From NCBI RefSeq assembly GCF_030253575.1, contig NC_080563.1:12295001-12359000 (forward strand): a DNA stretch of 64,000 nt. The letters are read 5' to 3'. This stretch comes from Rhododendron vialii. Lineage: Eukaryota; Streptophyta; Magnoliopsida; Ericales; Ericaceae. This document shows, piece after piece, positions 23,521 to 35,604 of this stretch. The first letter of the stretch is position 1. The number at the start of each line of letters is the position of its first letter. Below the pieces are notes generated by a model. The model was not told the origin of the DNA and made no database searches. It saw nothing but the letters and a program-made list of their open reading frames with translations. Position numbers and translations under genes: made by a program.

Positions 23521-24105
23521 CGCCTCATACTCCCTTGGATTTATGCTATGTTTAGATTGGTGTTTGAAATTTTTTTTGAAAAATAGTAGGGGTAATAGTA
23601 GAGAGAGATAGAAAGAGAAATATTGGAAGTATGTGAAATCCGAGGAGAATTTTTTAAAAAATTCTTTTTGAATTGTAAAGATAACAAGGCATTAGTTGTG
23701 GAGGCAGCAACCCATGAGCCATTCCATTTTCCAACAGCCTTATGTCCAGATAGAAGACAATGTCGAAAAGCACCACCGAAATAGCATAAGCAGGCTTCTA
23801 TTGCTACATAAAAATAGAGCAGGATAACATTTTGCGCCCGTTTTTAAATTTTTAGGGTAAAGAGCTCGCTTGTTATGCGGGATCCGACGCATCCAGCACA
23901 GCAAAACAACGTTCCATTCTTTTCAACGCCATCTACAAAGTGCAAACAGTATACTGTACTAATTTAGGGGACGTTTAGTCTAGCCATGTCCGCATCTCAC
24001 AGGCATATACTGTTTGAATGATATCATTGTCAATCAAAAGATTAAAACTCGTTACAATGTCGTTTTACTTTTGTGTCATTGGTTAGAAGCCTCCGACAAA
24101 TGAGA

Positions 24106-24141
24106 AAATCTTCTTTACGGAGCATTCCGTAAAGAAGATTT
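24106..24141. other. Perfect 16-bp hairpin
   Basis: AAATCTTCTTTACGGA at 24106-24121 and its exact complement at 24126-24141 are separated by a 4-base loop, GCAT. No T run follows, so a pol III or bacterial-type terminator is not supported. Confidence 0.85.
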
Positions 24142-24252
24142 ACGGCGCTAAATCGTGCGCGTCCAAAAGTGTTTTAAACGGTCCGGATTGAAAATCAATT
24201 GTGACTTGTAATAATTATTTTTGACCGGTCAAAATTGAAAACACATCTCAGC

Positions 24253-24670
24253 CAATGGCAGAGTCAGGATTATGACTCGACGAGGGCCGGAGTAATAGAC
24301 ATATTTTTTTTTTATCGGAACGTATACTTATTATATCATAAAATTTCTGTTTTTTCAATAAATTACATTTGTATTTTGAAATGATTCTAGTCTAATGCAG
24401 TTAAATATACCAATCATTATGTTTTTCTTTTCTTTTAGGCAACTTCAATAGTCACATGATTATTTTTTATTTATGAAAAAATTGAGAAATGAGTGTAAAA
24501 TAACCGATTTTTTATCAAATCAAACCAAAATTATTAAAATTATAAATAGCTATACACAAATAATTATCAATAATATTCAAAATTAGGCATATACAAAATA
24601 AAAAATTTAAAACTCTGGGGCTCAGAGGGGGTCTAGGACCCTTCCGGATCCCAAGGTATCTCCGTCACTG
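24253..24670. mobile_element. Small hAT-like element
   Basis: 418 bp with imperfect inverted ends, CAATGGCAGAG at the left and CTCCGTCACTG at the right. The 8-bp flanks ATCTCAGC (24245-24252) and ATCTCAAT (24671-24678) agree at six positions, as expected of an old hAT target duplication. The inside is AT-rich and non-coding. Confidence 0.65.
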
Positions 24671-25285
24671 ATCTCAATCATTGATTGCTCGAATAGACAT
24701 GTGAAATTGCACGAATAGAGGGGTAATTATTCTTGTTATTCACGGTCTCCTGACAAATATTAATTGCATCCGTTTGAGTTATTGATGAGAGTAATTGTTT
24801 GGGTTTTGGTGGGCTCTGTAGTCTGTAGCGCGTAGGTGTGAGAGGTAGAAGAAATCGAGGGGAGAGTCTCTAACAACAAGCTCAAACAAACACGATTGCT
24901 AATAAAGTCAATACCTCCTTTTTGTTGTAGTAAATAGCTGTTGTTGTAGTGGGTTTTTTTTAATCTAGCGGGTTTGCTTGAACCCCCTCCAACCCCGCCC
25001 CTAGTTTTACAATAAATTAACAAACAGTGATTTTTTTGGTGCATTGAATTTTTTTTTATTTTTATAATTGGATGTCTTGACAATTTGCGCATCTCGAATA
25101 ATTTCGGAGCTCTGAAGTTAACGGTCAAGTAACCATCTAGTGGTCCCAAGGTTTAAAACATTTGGATTTCGTGGAATTCGAACGTGCGACCTCTTGAAGG
25201 GCAAACTCTTAATTTGTTGCTTGTTCGGAACCACTTGGCATCAAATTATGTTGGAGACAAAGAAACAAGTTGCCTAAAGTTTTTA

Positions 25286-26402
25286 GGGCAAATTTCAGTT
25301 TGACCCCTTATGGTTTGGGTCCGGTGTGAACACACCCCTCCTCCTCTGAATATCACCACATAACACACTGTGGTTTGTGGACTACTATGCACATCACTCT
25401 ATTAACAGAACTTGCGAAATGACTCTAATGCCTTTGTGAAATTTAACACCAGGTCTTCTTCCCCAAAACTCCTATCAAAATCCTAAATTTCACACCACCA
25501 CCACCACCACCTTACACACACCTGACACCACGATATTCTTCTTCCTCAAAACTATGAAACCCTAAATTTCACACAACCACCGCACACACCTGCCACCACC
25601 CGGCCATAACCGTCGCACCCCACCACACAAAATCAATTCCGGTAGCCCCTAAATCCGGATCGGCGGCCTCAGTCAATTCCACCATGGCTGCCCAACACCA
25701 ACGAGCTCGTCCGACACTACGACCATCGTAACATCTTTAGCCCCAATGCCCTCTTTACCCTGCTCGTCACTGCCATCCCCACCCCCTTCACTGGCGACCC
25801 CATCCTGCCACCGTCTCCGCCGCCTTCCACCACTGCTACGGCGGAGTAGTAATTAAGCGCGTTTCGAGGCCTTCGAGAGTTTCGAAAGGGCATGGGAGGT
25901 CGATGGGTTCAGTGGCAGCGGCGGCTGCGGTGTCCTCATTATGGTGGCGGGGTTGTGGTGGTGGGCTAGAAGGAATGGTGGGTGCGGAGTCACTACGGGT
26001 GTGGTGGCCATGATTGTGGGTTTGTTGAGGTGCTGGTGGTGTGGTGGCCCATGATTGTGGCTTTGTTGACCTTTGGAAGATGGAGGCAACAGAGGAGGAG
26101 TAGATCTGGGGAGGTGGGTAGAGCAGATTAAGGTATAGGAGGGGCCGATTTGGGGAAAGGGGGAGGAAGATGGCATTTCTGTAATTTGGGGATATATTAG
26201 GATATTTTGTTATAAAATTGTAGTCGTACTCATAGTCACTCTCAAAATAGGCGAGTGAAGCACACCTCCCGTTAAATTAGACAGAAACTCTAATTGCGCA
26301 CATTAGTCCACAAACCACAGGGTGTTATGTGGTGATATTCAAAGGAGGAGGGGTGTGTCCGCACCCGACCCAAACCATAAGGGGACAAACTGAAATTTAC
26401 CC
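25286..26402. mobile_element. Mutator-like element with long TIRs and a C-rich interior
   Basis: 1117 bp bounded by a perfect 9-bp duplication, AAGTTTTTA, at 25277-25285 and 26403-26411. The TIRs run at least 100 bp, starting GGGCAAATTTCAGTTTG and, from the other side, GGGTAAATTTCAGTTTG. The interior (about 25480-26200) is GC-rich with a gene-like composition, unlike the flanks. No transposase is visible, so it is non-autonomous and a Pack-MULE candidate. Confidence 0.88.
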
Positions 26403-26591
26403 AAGTTTTTATTTATATGATAAAAACCCACAGAATATTAATACGTCATTCCAATGATAAAATATAGTAGCTGTCTCAGCACTCTCTGTTCATAATTTTA
26501 GAATTAATTAGTCAATGTTTTGGTACATCAAATAATGTTTGGAGATAAATGAACAAGTTACCTAAAGCTTCTTTAAAAAAACCACATATAT

Positions 26592-27526
26592 TAGGGCTGC
26601 ACAAAAAATCCAGTGAACCGTGAAACCGGTTCGGATCGAACTGATTCGTACCTTTTGAATTTTGTCCGTGGATTAATGGTCCAGACACAGATTCAAAAAT
26701 TAAAAAACCGTGAGATACGGATTAGGATTGGATTTTCATTTGAAAACCGTGGATTATCCGAACCGAACCGTGAGATATTTAAAAAATAAAAAATATATAT
26801 ATGTAACATATAGTAAATAATTATAATTTTACACCTATATTTATAAATTATTTGACAATATGGTATATACGTGTATGTATTTACTTTCAAGTTCAAGTTC
26901 CTTCATACAATAACTGATATATGCAATTATGCATGAGTATACCAATGTTCGGGGCGGTTTCAGGGATACCTAAAAAAATACCTCATAATTTTCGATGTTT
27001 TTTTAGGTGTCTCTGGAACTGTCCCGGTGTTTTTTTACTTTCGTTGAATTTGGTTGTTGTCTCTCCGACTCACACAAACTGCCAAGCTCGCAACTCCTAT
27101 TGAATCTCTGATACTGGATAGTGGATATGCATGTATTTACTGTGATTTATGCTCTAGTATAGTTAGAGTTACTGGATATGCACGCTTTCCTCTCACTTTT
27201 TCTAATTCTTTTATGTAAACTAATTTGATTTTGTTACCTATTTGCTGAATTGCTGTTAGATGTCGAGCATAGGAGAGGCGGAATGTGTTGTTAGCACCCA
27301 AAGAATAGAGGATGAGACCATGGAATGTGATACTATGTCCGAGCCAATACTTGGACGATGCAATTTATGGACAAAATCAGAACCGAATAGTGACTCACGG
27401 TTCGGATTAGAACTAAACCGTGAGACTTTTGGTTCGGACATGGATTTCATTTTAAAAAAACTGTGACTCACTGATTAAGATTAGATTCATAGAAATCCGA
27501 TCCGATCCGAACCGTACGCTGCCCTA
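26592..27526. mobile_element. Non-autonomous DNA transposon, family F copy 1
   Basis: 935 bp with ends TAGGGCTGCAC and, inverted, GCTGCCCTA, and arms rich in CCGAACCGTGAG-like words. It matches 31929-32852. The TAGGG start suggests hAT. The 8-bp flanks ACATATAT and ACATAGTA agree only in their first five bases. Confidence 0.65.
26951..27035. repeat. Short fold-back repeat inside family F copy 1
   Basis: Arms CGGGGCGGTTTCAGGGATAC and its imperfect complement near 27012-27035 enclose about 40 bases with two TTTTTTTAGG-type tracts. It may be a small nested MITE. Confidence 0.5.
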
Positions 27527-27904
27527 ACATAGTACTACTCCTATCACATTTGAACGTGGTTGTTGATTGGTATGAGTCACGGTAAGCAAAAATGTCGTTC
27601 TCAAAATAATTTTTATGCTTGCGGTTTTTCTGCACGGGAGAATGTTGGTATACGAATATTTTGACCTCTCTCACTCAGAACAATATTAAAAAGAAATTTT
27701 AATTTGAAGGAATATTTCCCTTCTAAAACTAGTGGAGGAGAGCCCGTTTTAATTACAAAAAGAAAGGCGGTCAAAGATTTCGATTCAAGTAGATGAATGG
27801 GATTGAATCATATCATTATAACAGACGGATGATTTAGATCTTGTTGTAATAGATGAGCTCTTGAATCCAACCTCTTCTTCTTTTTTTCATAGCGATATAC
27901 ATCA

Positions 27905-28045
27905 ACGAGTTAGTGTGTTAGGGGGAAGGAGAAAGGGAGGCCACCACGTGAGTGGGGCAAGCATGGGAATCGAACCCAGACCAAATGAACGGGGCAAAGG
28001 GTGCTCGACCACCTGAGACACCACCCACATTCACAAAAACAAATG
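27905..28045 (-). mobile_element. tRNA-derived SINE
   Basis: On the minus strand an A-box-like GGTGTCTCAGGTGGTCGAG is followed about 40 bases later by GGTTCGATTCCC, a strong pol III B box. The arms do not fold as a functional tRNA, and the sequence continues into a non-tRNA body. Confidence 0.55.
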
Positions 28046-28143
28046 ATGATGAAAATGATAAACACCTTGCGCACAAGAAATATAGAGAAAACTTTGACTT
28101 CCATTGAGCAATTTAATGAATACTTAATTTCTCTTCATGCTTA

Positions 28144-28601
28144 GAGCATCCGCAATGGGAATAATCAAAATCGATAACCAAAATGTGCCACGTCAGCATT
28201 TGATTATCCATTTAGTTCATAATTAAACCTAACAAACTTGATCTCCACATTGGTTATTTTTGTATCCCTATAAAAACAACCCCTCACAATACGCAATGCA
28301 TCTATGTTCAATTGCAAACGAGTTCCAATCGTGCACCCGACCACACCAAATTATTCGTCTCGATGAGACGATTCTAATGTAAGGTGTTTTTTAATTTTTT
28401 AGTTTTGAATTTGGTTATTGGGTATGGTTATTGAGTTTTGGTTATTGGTAAAAGTTATTAAGTTTGGTTATTCAAAGGTCAAAATTTGATGAGTTGCTAA
28501 GAGGTTGCTAAGTTTGGTTATTACAATGTAAGCACTTTTTTGAGCAAATATTGCTTAACTTTAGCAACCTTTTAGTTTTGATTATTACATTGTGGATGCT
28601 C
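28144..28601. mobile_element. MITE, family A copy 3 (TTA target duplication)
   Basis: 458 bp bounded by TTA at 28141-28143 and 28602-28604. Read in reverse it follows copy 1 at 5281-5737 along its whole length with few differences. Confidence 0.88.
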
Positions 28602-28604
28602 TTA

Positions 28605-30400
28605 CTAGCCTATTTATAGGTCGAGAAATTTGATTTTGGGTAGAAACCAAACTAATTAGGTAATTTCTTGCTAATCAAGAAATTATGAGGAAAGTAAATA
28701 AAATAAAAAAACCAAAAATAAAAAAAAAAACTAATGGATATGCATTAGATCCAAATTGTAACCAAAAGATAATGAAAACATACGAAAACAAGCAGCTTAT
28801 AGAAAAGAGAAAATTCTTAAAATAAAACGCTACAAAAACATTTCTACTCAATATTTTATTTTATTCTAAAATAATAAAGATAAGGCTATAGTGAAGGTAA
28901 GAGTATAAAATCTTTCCGAATTTTGTCTTACATCACTATAAGTGACAAGTCCAATACATTGACAAACATTTTTAAATGACATTTTTGTCCTTTTCTCCAC
29001 CAATGTGTAACATATGGAAACACATTGATTTACAAAATATGTCCATTCTCGAACAGATGATATCGCCGATGAAGTGGTTTACAACACCCTCAATCTTTGG
29101 ACCTACAGTTATAATTATAATTACGGATTGACAGCAGACCAGGGTAACTCTATTTTTTGAATATCAGGGTAACTCTATTCAAACCTAAGCAAGCTGAGTG
29201 GGGGGCATCTTAATGGGTAAGTGGGCCCGCTGCCCCAATGGGTCCCAAGCATGTAAGAACTCTCTTACACCGCACCAAATCTCTACGGATGCTACTACTT
29301 TTCACTAACTAAAATAAATACTTATTTTTCAAATAATAAGTACATATTTTTTGAATTAAATGTGATGTATTGTGAGAGAATGATTTGTCTTATAAAAAAA
29401 ATAAGTACTTAAAAAATACTTAAGAAATTTAGCTGAATGGAAGGATTAGTGACTGGCTAAGGTCATTGGACTATTAAGTGACAACCTTATCCACACCCCA
29501 AAGTCCAACAAACTAATCCTAATGGGATGTCTCACTTATACCAATATAACACACTCCATAAAAAAACACATTTGCAAGTACGCAATTCTTGCTTATCACT
29601 TGCTTTAGTACATCCTATGCCATCCCACCACAAATCGGTTGACTTAAGAATCAGAGGTATGTTGGTTGGCAAAACGTTGGTGTCCTAATTCTTTCATGCA
29701 ATTCCAAAAATTGGAGGGGCTCCAAACTGATTCAACAATTGCATATTAGGTTAACATAAAAATAAAATGAGGATGTAAAGGGTCAAATAATGAATTAGAA
29801 CTATAGTTGATAAACGAATTATACAAGCCAAGCAATGAGTTGTCTAAGTTTTATTCGACACTAAATCAACCTCAAACAAATATTCAAACTTGATTTAGGA
29901 GCGTAACATATTGATCTCAAGCTTTTGACTATCCAAACAAGGTCGAACTCGAATAGCTTGATTAGGTTATCATCCATAATTAGGATGACTTTTGTGGTAC
30001 CCAAAATAGCTTTATAAAAAGGGGACACTTTGTTATCTTACTGTGAATTTGTGGGTGTTTGCAAAAAATTATTTTGACAGATTTTTCGATTTTAACATCT
30101 AAAAATCAGTTTAGAATGTTTGTCAACCTAAAAATAAAAAAAATTCTGAAAATTTCAAAGTTGTGCTTGGATAGCTTTTGAGATTTTGCAACACAAATTC
30201 TCAAAAAGGAATGAAATTTTCATAATCTCGCAACCAAAAAAGACAAATTTCTTAATTTCTTCTAAAATTTGGAATGTAAAATCTATTTCTGAATCTAAAA
30301 TCTGTATCCATGGCTATCGCAAACATACCTTTTATTTAGGACAAAAGGGTAGCGTTATAATCCCCCAACCAGAAGGGGAAAAAAAATAGGGCAACACACA
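28605..30400. other. AT-rich intergenic DNA with one MITE-like fragment
   Basis: About 29290-29440 resembles the ends of the element at 38587-39101 (CACTAACTAAAATAAATA, later ATAAGTACTTAA). Nothing else in the stretch is recognisable. Confidence 0.5.
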
Positions 30401-30409
30401 TTCTTTTAT

Positions 30410-30803
30410 CAGGAATGCTACATACACTACATATTTTCACTACACCATCCACTACATTCTTTATGTGACTCATTTCGGGTCCAACAAAAAATACAGAAAA
30501 ATATCCATAAATTTTAAAATAATATTTTAGGGGGCCCCGTAAATAATCAGCTCTAACGGGTATCGATAAATATTATTTATGAGTTCGTACGTTCGAAACT
30601 GCGCAGTTGAACATTTTCACTCCTATAAATTTAGAAATAATACTTAACGATACCGGTTAAAGCTGATTTTTTGCAGGGCCCCCTAAAATATTATTTTAAA
30701 ATTTATGGATATTTTTCTGTATTTTTTGGTGGACCCGAAATGAGTCCCATAAAGAATGTAGTGGATGGTGTAGTGAAAGTGTGTAGTATATGTAGCATTC
30801 CTC
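30410..30803. mobile_element. Fold-back element with 9-bp target duplication
   Basis: 394 bp, almost entirely two inverted arms of about 150-190 bp. The left end is CAGGAATGCTACATACACTA. A perfect TTCTTTTAT duplication flanks it at 30401-30409 and 30804-30812. A 9-bp duplication points to a Mutator-type mobiliser. Confidence 0.88.
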
Positions 30804-30816
30804 TTCTTTTATTTAG

Positions 30817-31195
30817 GACTAAAGATAGGTACACTGCCTTTTTATACTACATAGTTACACTACATCTTATATGGAACCTATTTTGAGTCCCAAAAAAATC
30901 TAAAAAAATACCAATAAATTTTGAAATATTGTATTATGGGGTTCTATAAAAAATTAGCTCCAATGAATGTCGGTAAGTACTACTTTTGGATTCATAAGGG
31001 CGAAATTGCTTAATTGCGCAGTTTCGCCACTACAAATCTAGAAATAATACTTACCAATATCCGTTGAAACTAATTTTTTACAGAGTCCCATAATATAATA
31101 TTTTAGAATTTATAAATTTTTTCTGAATTTTTTTGAAACCTGAAATGAGCTCCATATAAAATGTAGTGTAACGATATAGTGCATGTAGCATTTCT
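30817..31195. mobile_element. Second, diverged fold-back element of the same family
   Basis: The same arm motifs recur (TTACACTACATCTTATATGG left, its complement right; right end GTAGCATTTCTC). Flanks TTTATTTAG and TTTATTTAA may be its 9-bp duplication. The left end is less certain. Confidence 0.65.
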
Positions 31196-31383
31196 CTTTA
31201 TTTAATTCCACCAAACAACGCGGCGGCTTGCACTCCCAACTCCCAAGATGTAATAAGCAATAAATGATATTCGTGTTACTTACCTCGACTTCTTCAAATT
31301 CTTGCAACTTTTTTCTCTTATTCTGTTTTTGTATCAAGGCAATTTGAAAGTGAATTTCACACTTTTTCGTATAATTGCACTTA

Positions 31384-31800
31384 GGCTCCGTTTGTTTCAA
31401 TGTTTACAATGTAAAATGTTTTTTATGTAAAATATTTTTTCAAAAAACAAACTTCAAACTTTTATTTTATGGTGTTTAGTTGGTAGTTGAAAAATATTTT
31501 CAGAAATCGACAAAATAGTGTATAGAGAGAGTTTTTTTTTTTTTTGGATCGGCTAGAGAGAGATTTGAGAATAAAGAAATTGAACGTGGATCAGGACTGA
31601 CAATCGAGAAAACTGAACAGTGAGAATTGCAGTAGAAGGTAGCGGGTTCATTTCAGAAAATAACTTACGCAAGATTTAAGGATAAGTCATTTTCATCCAA
31701 TTAATAGAAAATGTTTTATATGTAGAATATTTTTCTCTTTTTTAATACAACCAAACACCGAAAAATAGGTAAAACATTTAACGCCCAAACAAACGGAGCC
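31384..31800. mobile_element. PIF/Harbinger-like MITE (TTA duplication)
   Basis: 417 bp bounded by TTA at 31381-31383 and 31801-31803, with inverted ends GGCTCCGTTTGTTT and AAACAAACGGAGCC. No coding content. Confidence 0.88.
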
Positions 31801-31814
31801 TTAATGACGTCCAA

Positions 31815-33062
31815 ATCTTTTTTTTGAAAGACAAATTTTCATTAAGGAATCCAAACAGATAAGAGATACAAGAATACAATACAGGATTACAGAGAAAGGA
31901 CTTGAAAGCCCTCTAAAGTCTACTAGCATAGGGCTGCGCACGGTCCGGATCGGATCGAATTTCTATAAATCTAATCCTAATCTGTGAGTCACGGATTTTT
32001 GAAAATGAAATCCATGTTAGGACCAAAAGTCTCACGGTTCGGTTCCAATCCGAACCATGAGTCACTGTTCGGTTTCGGTTTTTGTCCACGGATTGTATAA
32101 ACCAACAACCAAGAAACCTGGATTTGCAATTTTTTCTGTGTAATTCAATAGGTCCGAGCAAAGTAAAAAAAAAAATTACTTCATTAAAAGTAAACACATT
32201 ACAGTAGCTCAATAATTCAATAGTTCCCAGAAAGAAAACACATTATAGTACTTAAATAAAAAAAAATTACACATTACACTTTACATCAAGTACTCATTAC
32301 ATAATTATAGATACATTACACATTAAAATGCCTCAATTAAAAAATAATAATTCCTACAAAGTACTTGAATAAAAAAAACACACTAAAGTACTTAAGAGAA
32401 ATTTTTTCTAGAGCTGCAATTGTAATGATATGAGTGAAACTAAATTAGATCATAGTAAAATGAAATACAAAGCTTTTAGATGTACATAGACCTGAAATAC
32501 AAAAAACACAATAAAGTTGCAGCTTACCCCCATAGGTTTAAGAGTTTATAATGATATATCAAATTGTCAAATAGTTAAAAATAATTTATAAAAATAGGTG
32601 TAAAATTATTATTATTTACCATATGTTACATATATATTACGGAGTATATATTTTTTATTTTTTTAAATATCTCACTGTCCGGTTTGGATAATCCACGGTT
32701 TTCAAATAAAAATTCAATCCTAATCCGTATCTCATGGTTTTTAAGTTTTGAATCTATATCTGAACTATTAATCTATAGACAAAATCCAAAAGGTACGGAT
32801 CAGTTTGGTCCAGTCCGGTTTCACGGTTCACCGGATTTTTTGTGTAGCCCTACTACTACACTTGCAAGCACAACACAAACAAATACAGTGACAAATCCAA
32901 GCCAAAAAACATCTCCGAACCCTAAGAATCACTAACAAAGAAAGCAAGAGAGGCCGACTCATCCGTGCACAGTTGAATTTCCAGCAAACGTGAAGGGTTC
33001 GTTGTAGGAATCTTGAAGGGATCTCTGATCATTACGTCCCCGTAATAACGCACTGGCATGGG
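31815..33062 (-). mobile_element. Retro-insertion split by a later DNA transposon
   Basis: A 12-bp duplication AATGACGTCCAA flanks it at 31803-31814 and 33063-33074. A T run at about 31818-31825 is the poly(A) tail on the minus strand, preceded there by TTTGTCTTTC. Removing the family F element at 31929-32852 leaves about 320 bp of retro-derived sequence. Confidence 0.75.
31929..32852. mobile_element. Non-autonomous DNA transposon, family F copy 2 (nested)
   Basis: 924 bp, TAGGGCTGCGCACGG to GTGTAGCCCTA, inverted relative to 26592-27526. It sits inside the retro-insertion. Flanks TACTAGCA and TACTACA resemble an 8-bp duplication with one base lost. Confidence 0.7.
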
Positions 33063-33712
33063 AATGACGTCCAATTCTAGTTCTACAAGATCTTAGCTGA
33101 AGAATCCCAAATTAGAAAAGGTTACAAAGTTGTAGAGACACCACCAGGTTCTGTGTTTTCAAGTAATCTCCAACGATCAAGTGTCATAGTATGAGAAATT
33201 TGAGTTCTCTAGAAGGAAGTAGAAGAAGTTACATGCGCCGCAATCTTCGCCGCCTTTATATACCGGCGTTCGTTCACTGCACCAATTGTCCCCGACGAAC
33301 ACACGCGTCTCGTTCTCGTGCGATTCTTGGGTAGGAATCCCGAAAAGGGTTATTCATGGGCATGATGTATGTGTGATGTATGTAAAAAGGGGCGTGGTTG
33401 GTAGTTGTGTATGTATGTATCATCGCTCAAAAAACAATTTTTAGATTATTTTGAGGGTACCCATCATTAGGTTTGGAATGGGCTCGACAAGAGCATTCTA
33501 GTAGCCCAGGCCGATGTAAGATTTCTAGTCAAAATTTCGATACTGGGCTGTTGCTGAGTGGGCTATTTTGGCCTGGTGGCTGGTTTGACTACATCAGTAG
33601 TACATTGGATTGGCATAGTATCTGGGCCGAATGTGGGTTGTCGAGTTACAGTTCCACGTGTCACAGAACCACAGCATGTATGCACATAAAAACTTCCGAT
33701 GGGAGTCGTGGG

Positions 33713-33761
<49 letters not shown>

Positions 33762-33977
33762 GGCTGGGGCAGGAGACAGTAGGCAAAGTTTGTTGCAGCT
33801 GGAAAAGAGGATCTTGAGATGAAAATATACACTGAATTTGTTAGGGTGCAGGGTTGAGTGTTGTTCAGTTTCTGAGAGTCGTCAGATTATTCCCATTCTT
33901 CAAGGTTTGGTAATACTCCCTCAGCTTACATGCTCTGCCCACATGAACTGGGACCGCTCATCTATATATATAATCAT

Positions 33978-34008
<31 letters not shown>

Positions 34009-34265
34009 AGCATGGCCAGGGGTGGTGGGTTCACATGAGCAATGACTGCCTACTACTAGTATTTGTGTCCAGGCACAAATCATGCAGTACTGTAACTCTC
34101 TGACCCCTCCTCACCTCAGTTGTGCACTACTTCTTACTTTTCGAGAACTTCAATCTACCATCATGTTTCTTGAAATTCGGCTTTGCCACAACAGCATATA
34201 GCTAGGAGAGGAGAGAAAATACTTGTAAGTTGTAAAACATTATGAATTTTTTGGGATCACGTATG
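33063..34265. other. Intergenic DNA with CT/GT and GA microsatellites
   Basis: A (CT)n(GT)n compound tract lies at about 33715-33760 and a (GA)n tract at about 33981-34008. No gene is recognisable. Confidence 0.6.
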
Positions 34266-34640
34266 GTGCCTTGAGGGACAGCAGCCTGCTGTCTCGGAGA
34301 AAAATGATACTGTCCCGTGCCCTGAAACTTGATCCGAAATGTTCACTTGAAAGATCTCAGCGCTTACTATGGCCCTGTTAAAAATCAAGTCAATCGAACA
34401 TCGATAACTTAGTGAACAAATCATCTGTTTTAAGTGCTGTTAGCAATGTCTAAAATATTTAGCAAAAAATCCAGTCAAAAAAGTGATTTGTTCACAAGGT
34501 TTTCGATGTTTGATCAACTTGATTTTTTGCAAGGCCATGGTACGTGATGAGATCTTTTAAGCGAACGTTTCAGATCAAATTTCCAGGCTTAGGACGATAT
34601 TGTTTTGGTCCGGACAGCAGGCTGCTGTCCCTCAAGGCAC
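34266..34640. mobile_element. Fold-back element with palindromic TIRs
   Basis: Perfect 28-bp inverted ends start GTGCCTTGAGGGACAGCAG. Each end itself contains the palindrome GACAGCAGCCTGCTGTC. The inner arms also pair imperfectly for most of the 375 bp. I found no target duplication. Confidence 0.75.
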
Positions 34641-35592
34641 AGCAGCCCCCCTAAGTCCGTATAGTAGATGCTCGTCAGTGGCTTCAAGATATTAGACGAT
34701 CCAATTGAAGTCATATTTGGGCTTTTTTTGGATTCATTTCGATGATCGGAACTTTTTCACTTTTTAGAATTTGTTGAGTACATTAGCCACGTTAAAACTC
34801 ATGTGGGTTGAATGTTCTTTGATGTGCTTTCAAAAGATATTTATACCAAGAAAAATGGGTTTCAAGTTTCAACATAGTGTCACAAAAATGATTAAAAAAA
34901 AAAAAAAACAAGTGTTACAAAAATATATGAAACGATATTCGATCATATGATTCTTGGCGTTCTTGAATTACCAAGCCTAAAAATTCAAAAAGAATGGTCT
35001 TGGTTATCAAAATAAGACCGAAAATAGCCCAAAAGTAGGTCAACCAAAACCATCAGAATGGACCGAAGAGTGCTCCGAAAACAGCTCGAGCTAAACCATC
35101 CATGATATGACTTATTATTTTAGATTTTACCAAATATACTTATTTTCCGATAGAGTTTATTTTTCTTGTATCCCTTAAATTATCCATATTTTGTCTGTCT
35201 CATTCAATTTTTAGGTAAATTTTGTTCAATTTTGGACGAAATAGATTGCAATCAGAAAGATGAAGGGACAAAAATATTGTTTATATATTTTAGAAACGAA
35301 GTAGACAAAATTTAAATACTACTCCAGTTTAGAGGAAAAAAGCAAAACTAACCGTATCTAGTACTACAAGACAACAATTAAACATCCAAGAACTTCAAAG
35401 CCATTGAGGAACTTGATACAGCTGCATTCATATACTACTAGTCGGTTGGGTAGTCCAATTTTGACTTGAAACCCATCAATCTAGTCCCGAAAATCTAGTG
35501 ATAAGATATCAAAAATCTTTACAAATCCAATCTCAGAAGTCATGAAGCTACAAGCCTACAACTCCCCTTTTATCAAATTTTTTTTTTTCTGG
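34641..35592. other. AT-rich intergenic DNA, nothing recognised
   Basis: No coding similarity, RNA gene or element with defined ends is seen. Confidence 0.55.
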
Positions 35593-35604
35593 TTGTTAGC
35601 GTTG

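Noticed and set aside
24760..25149. Minus-strand 129-codon frame
   Set aside because: No motif, no splice context and poor composition; chance frame.
25160..25200. tRNA-like TTCGAAC block on the minus strand
   Set aside because: Only a B-box-like word; no A box or cloverleaf.
25853..26176. Minus-strand 107-codon Pro/His-rich frame
   Set aside because: Lies inside the Mutator-like element and reads as low complexity; not treated as a gene.
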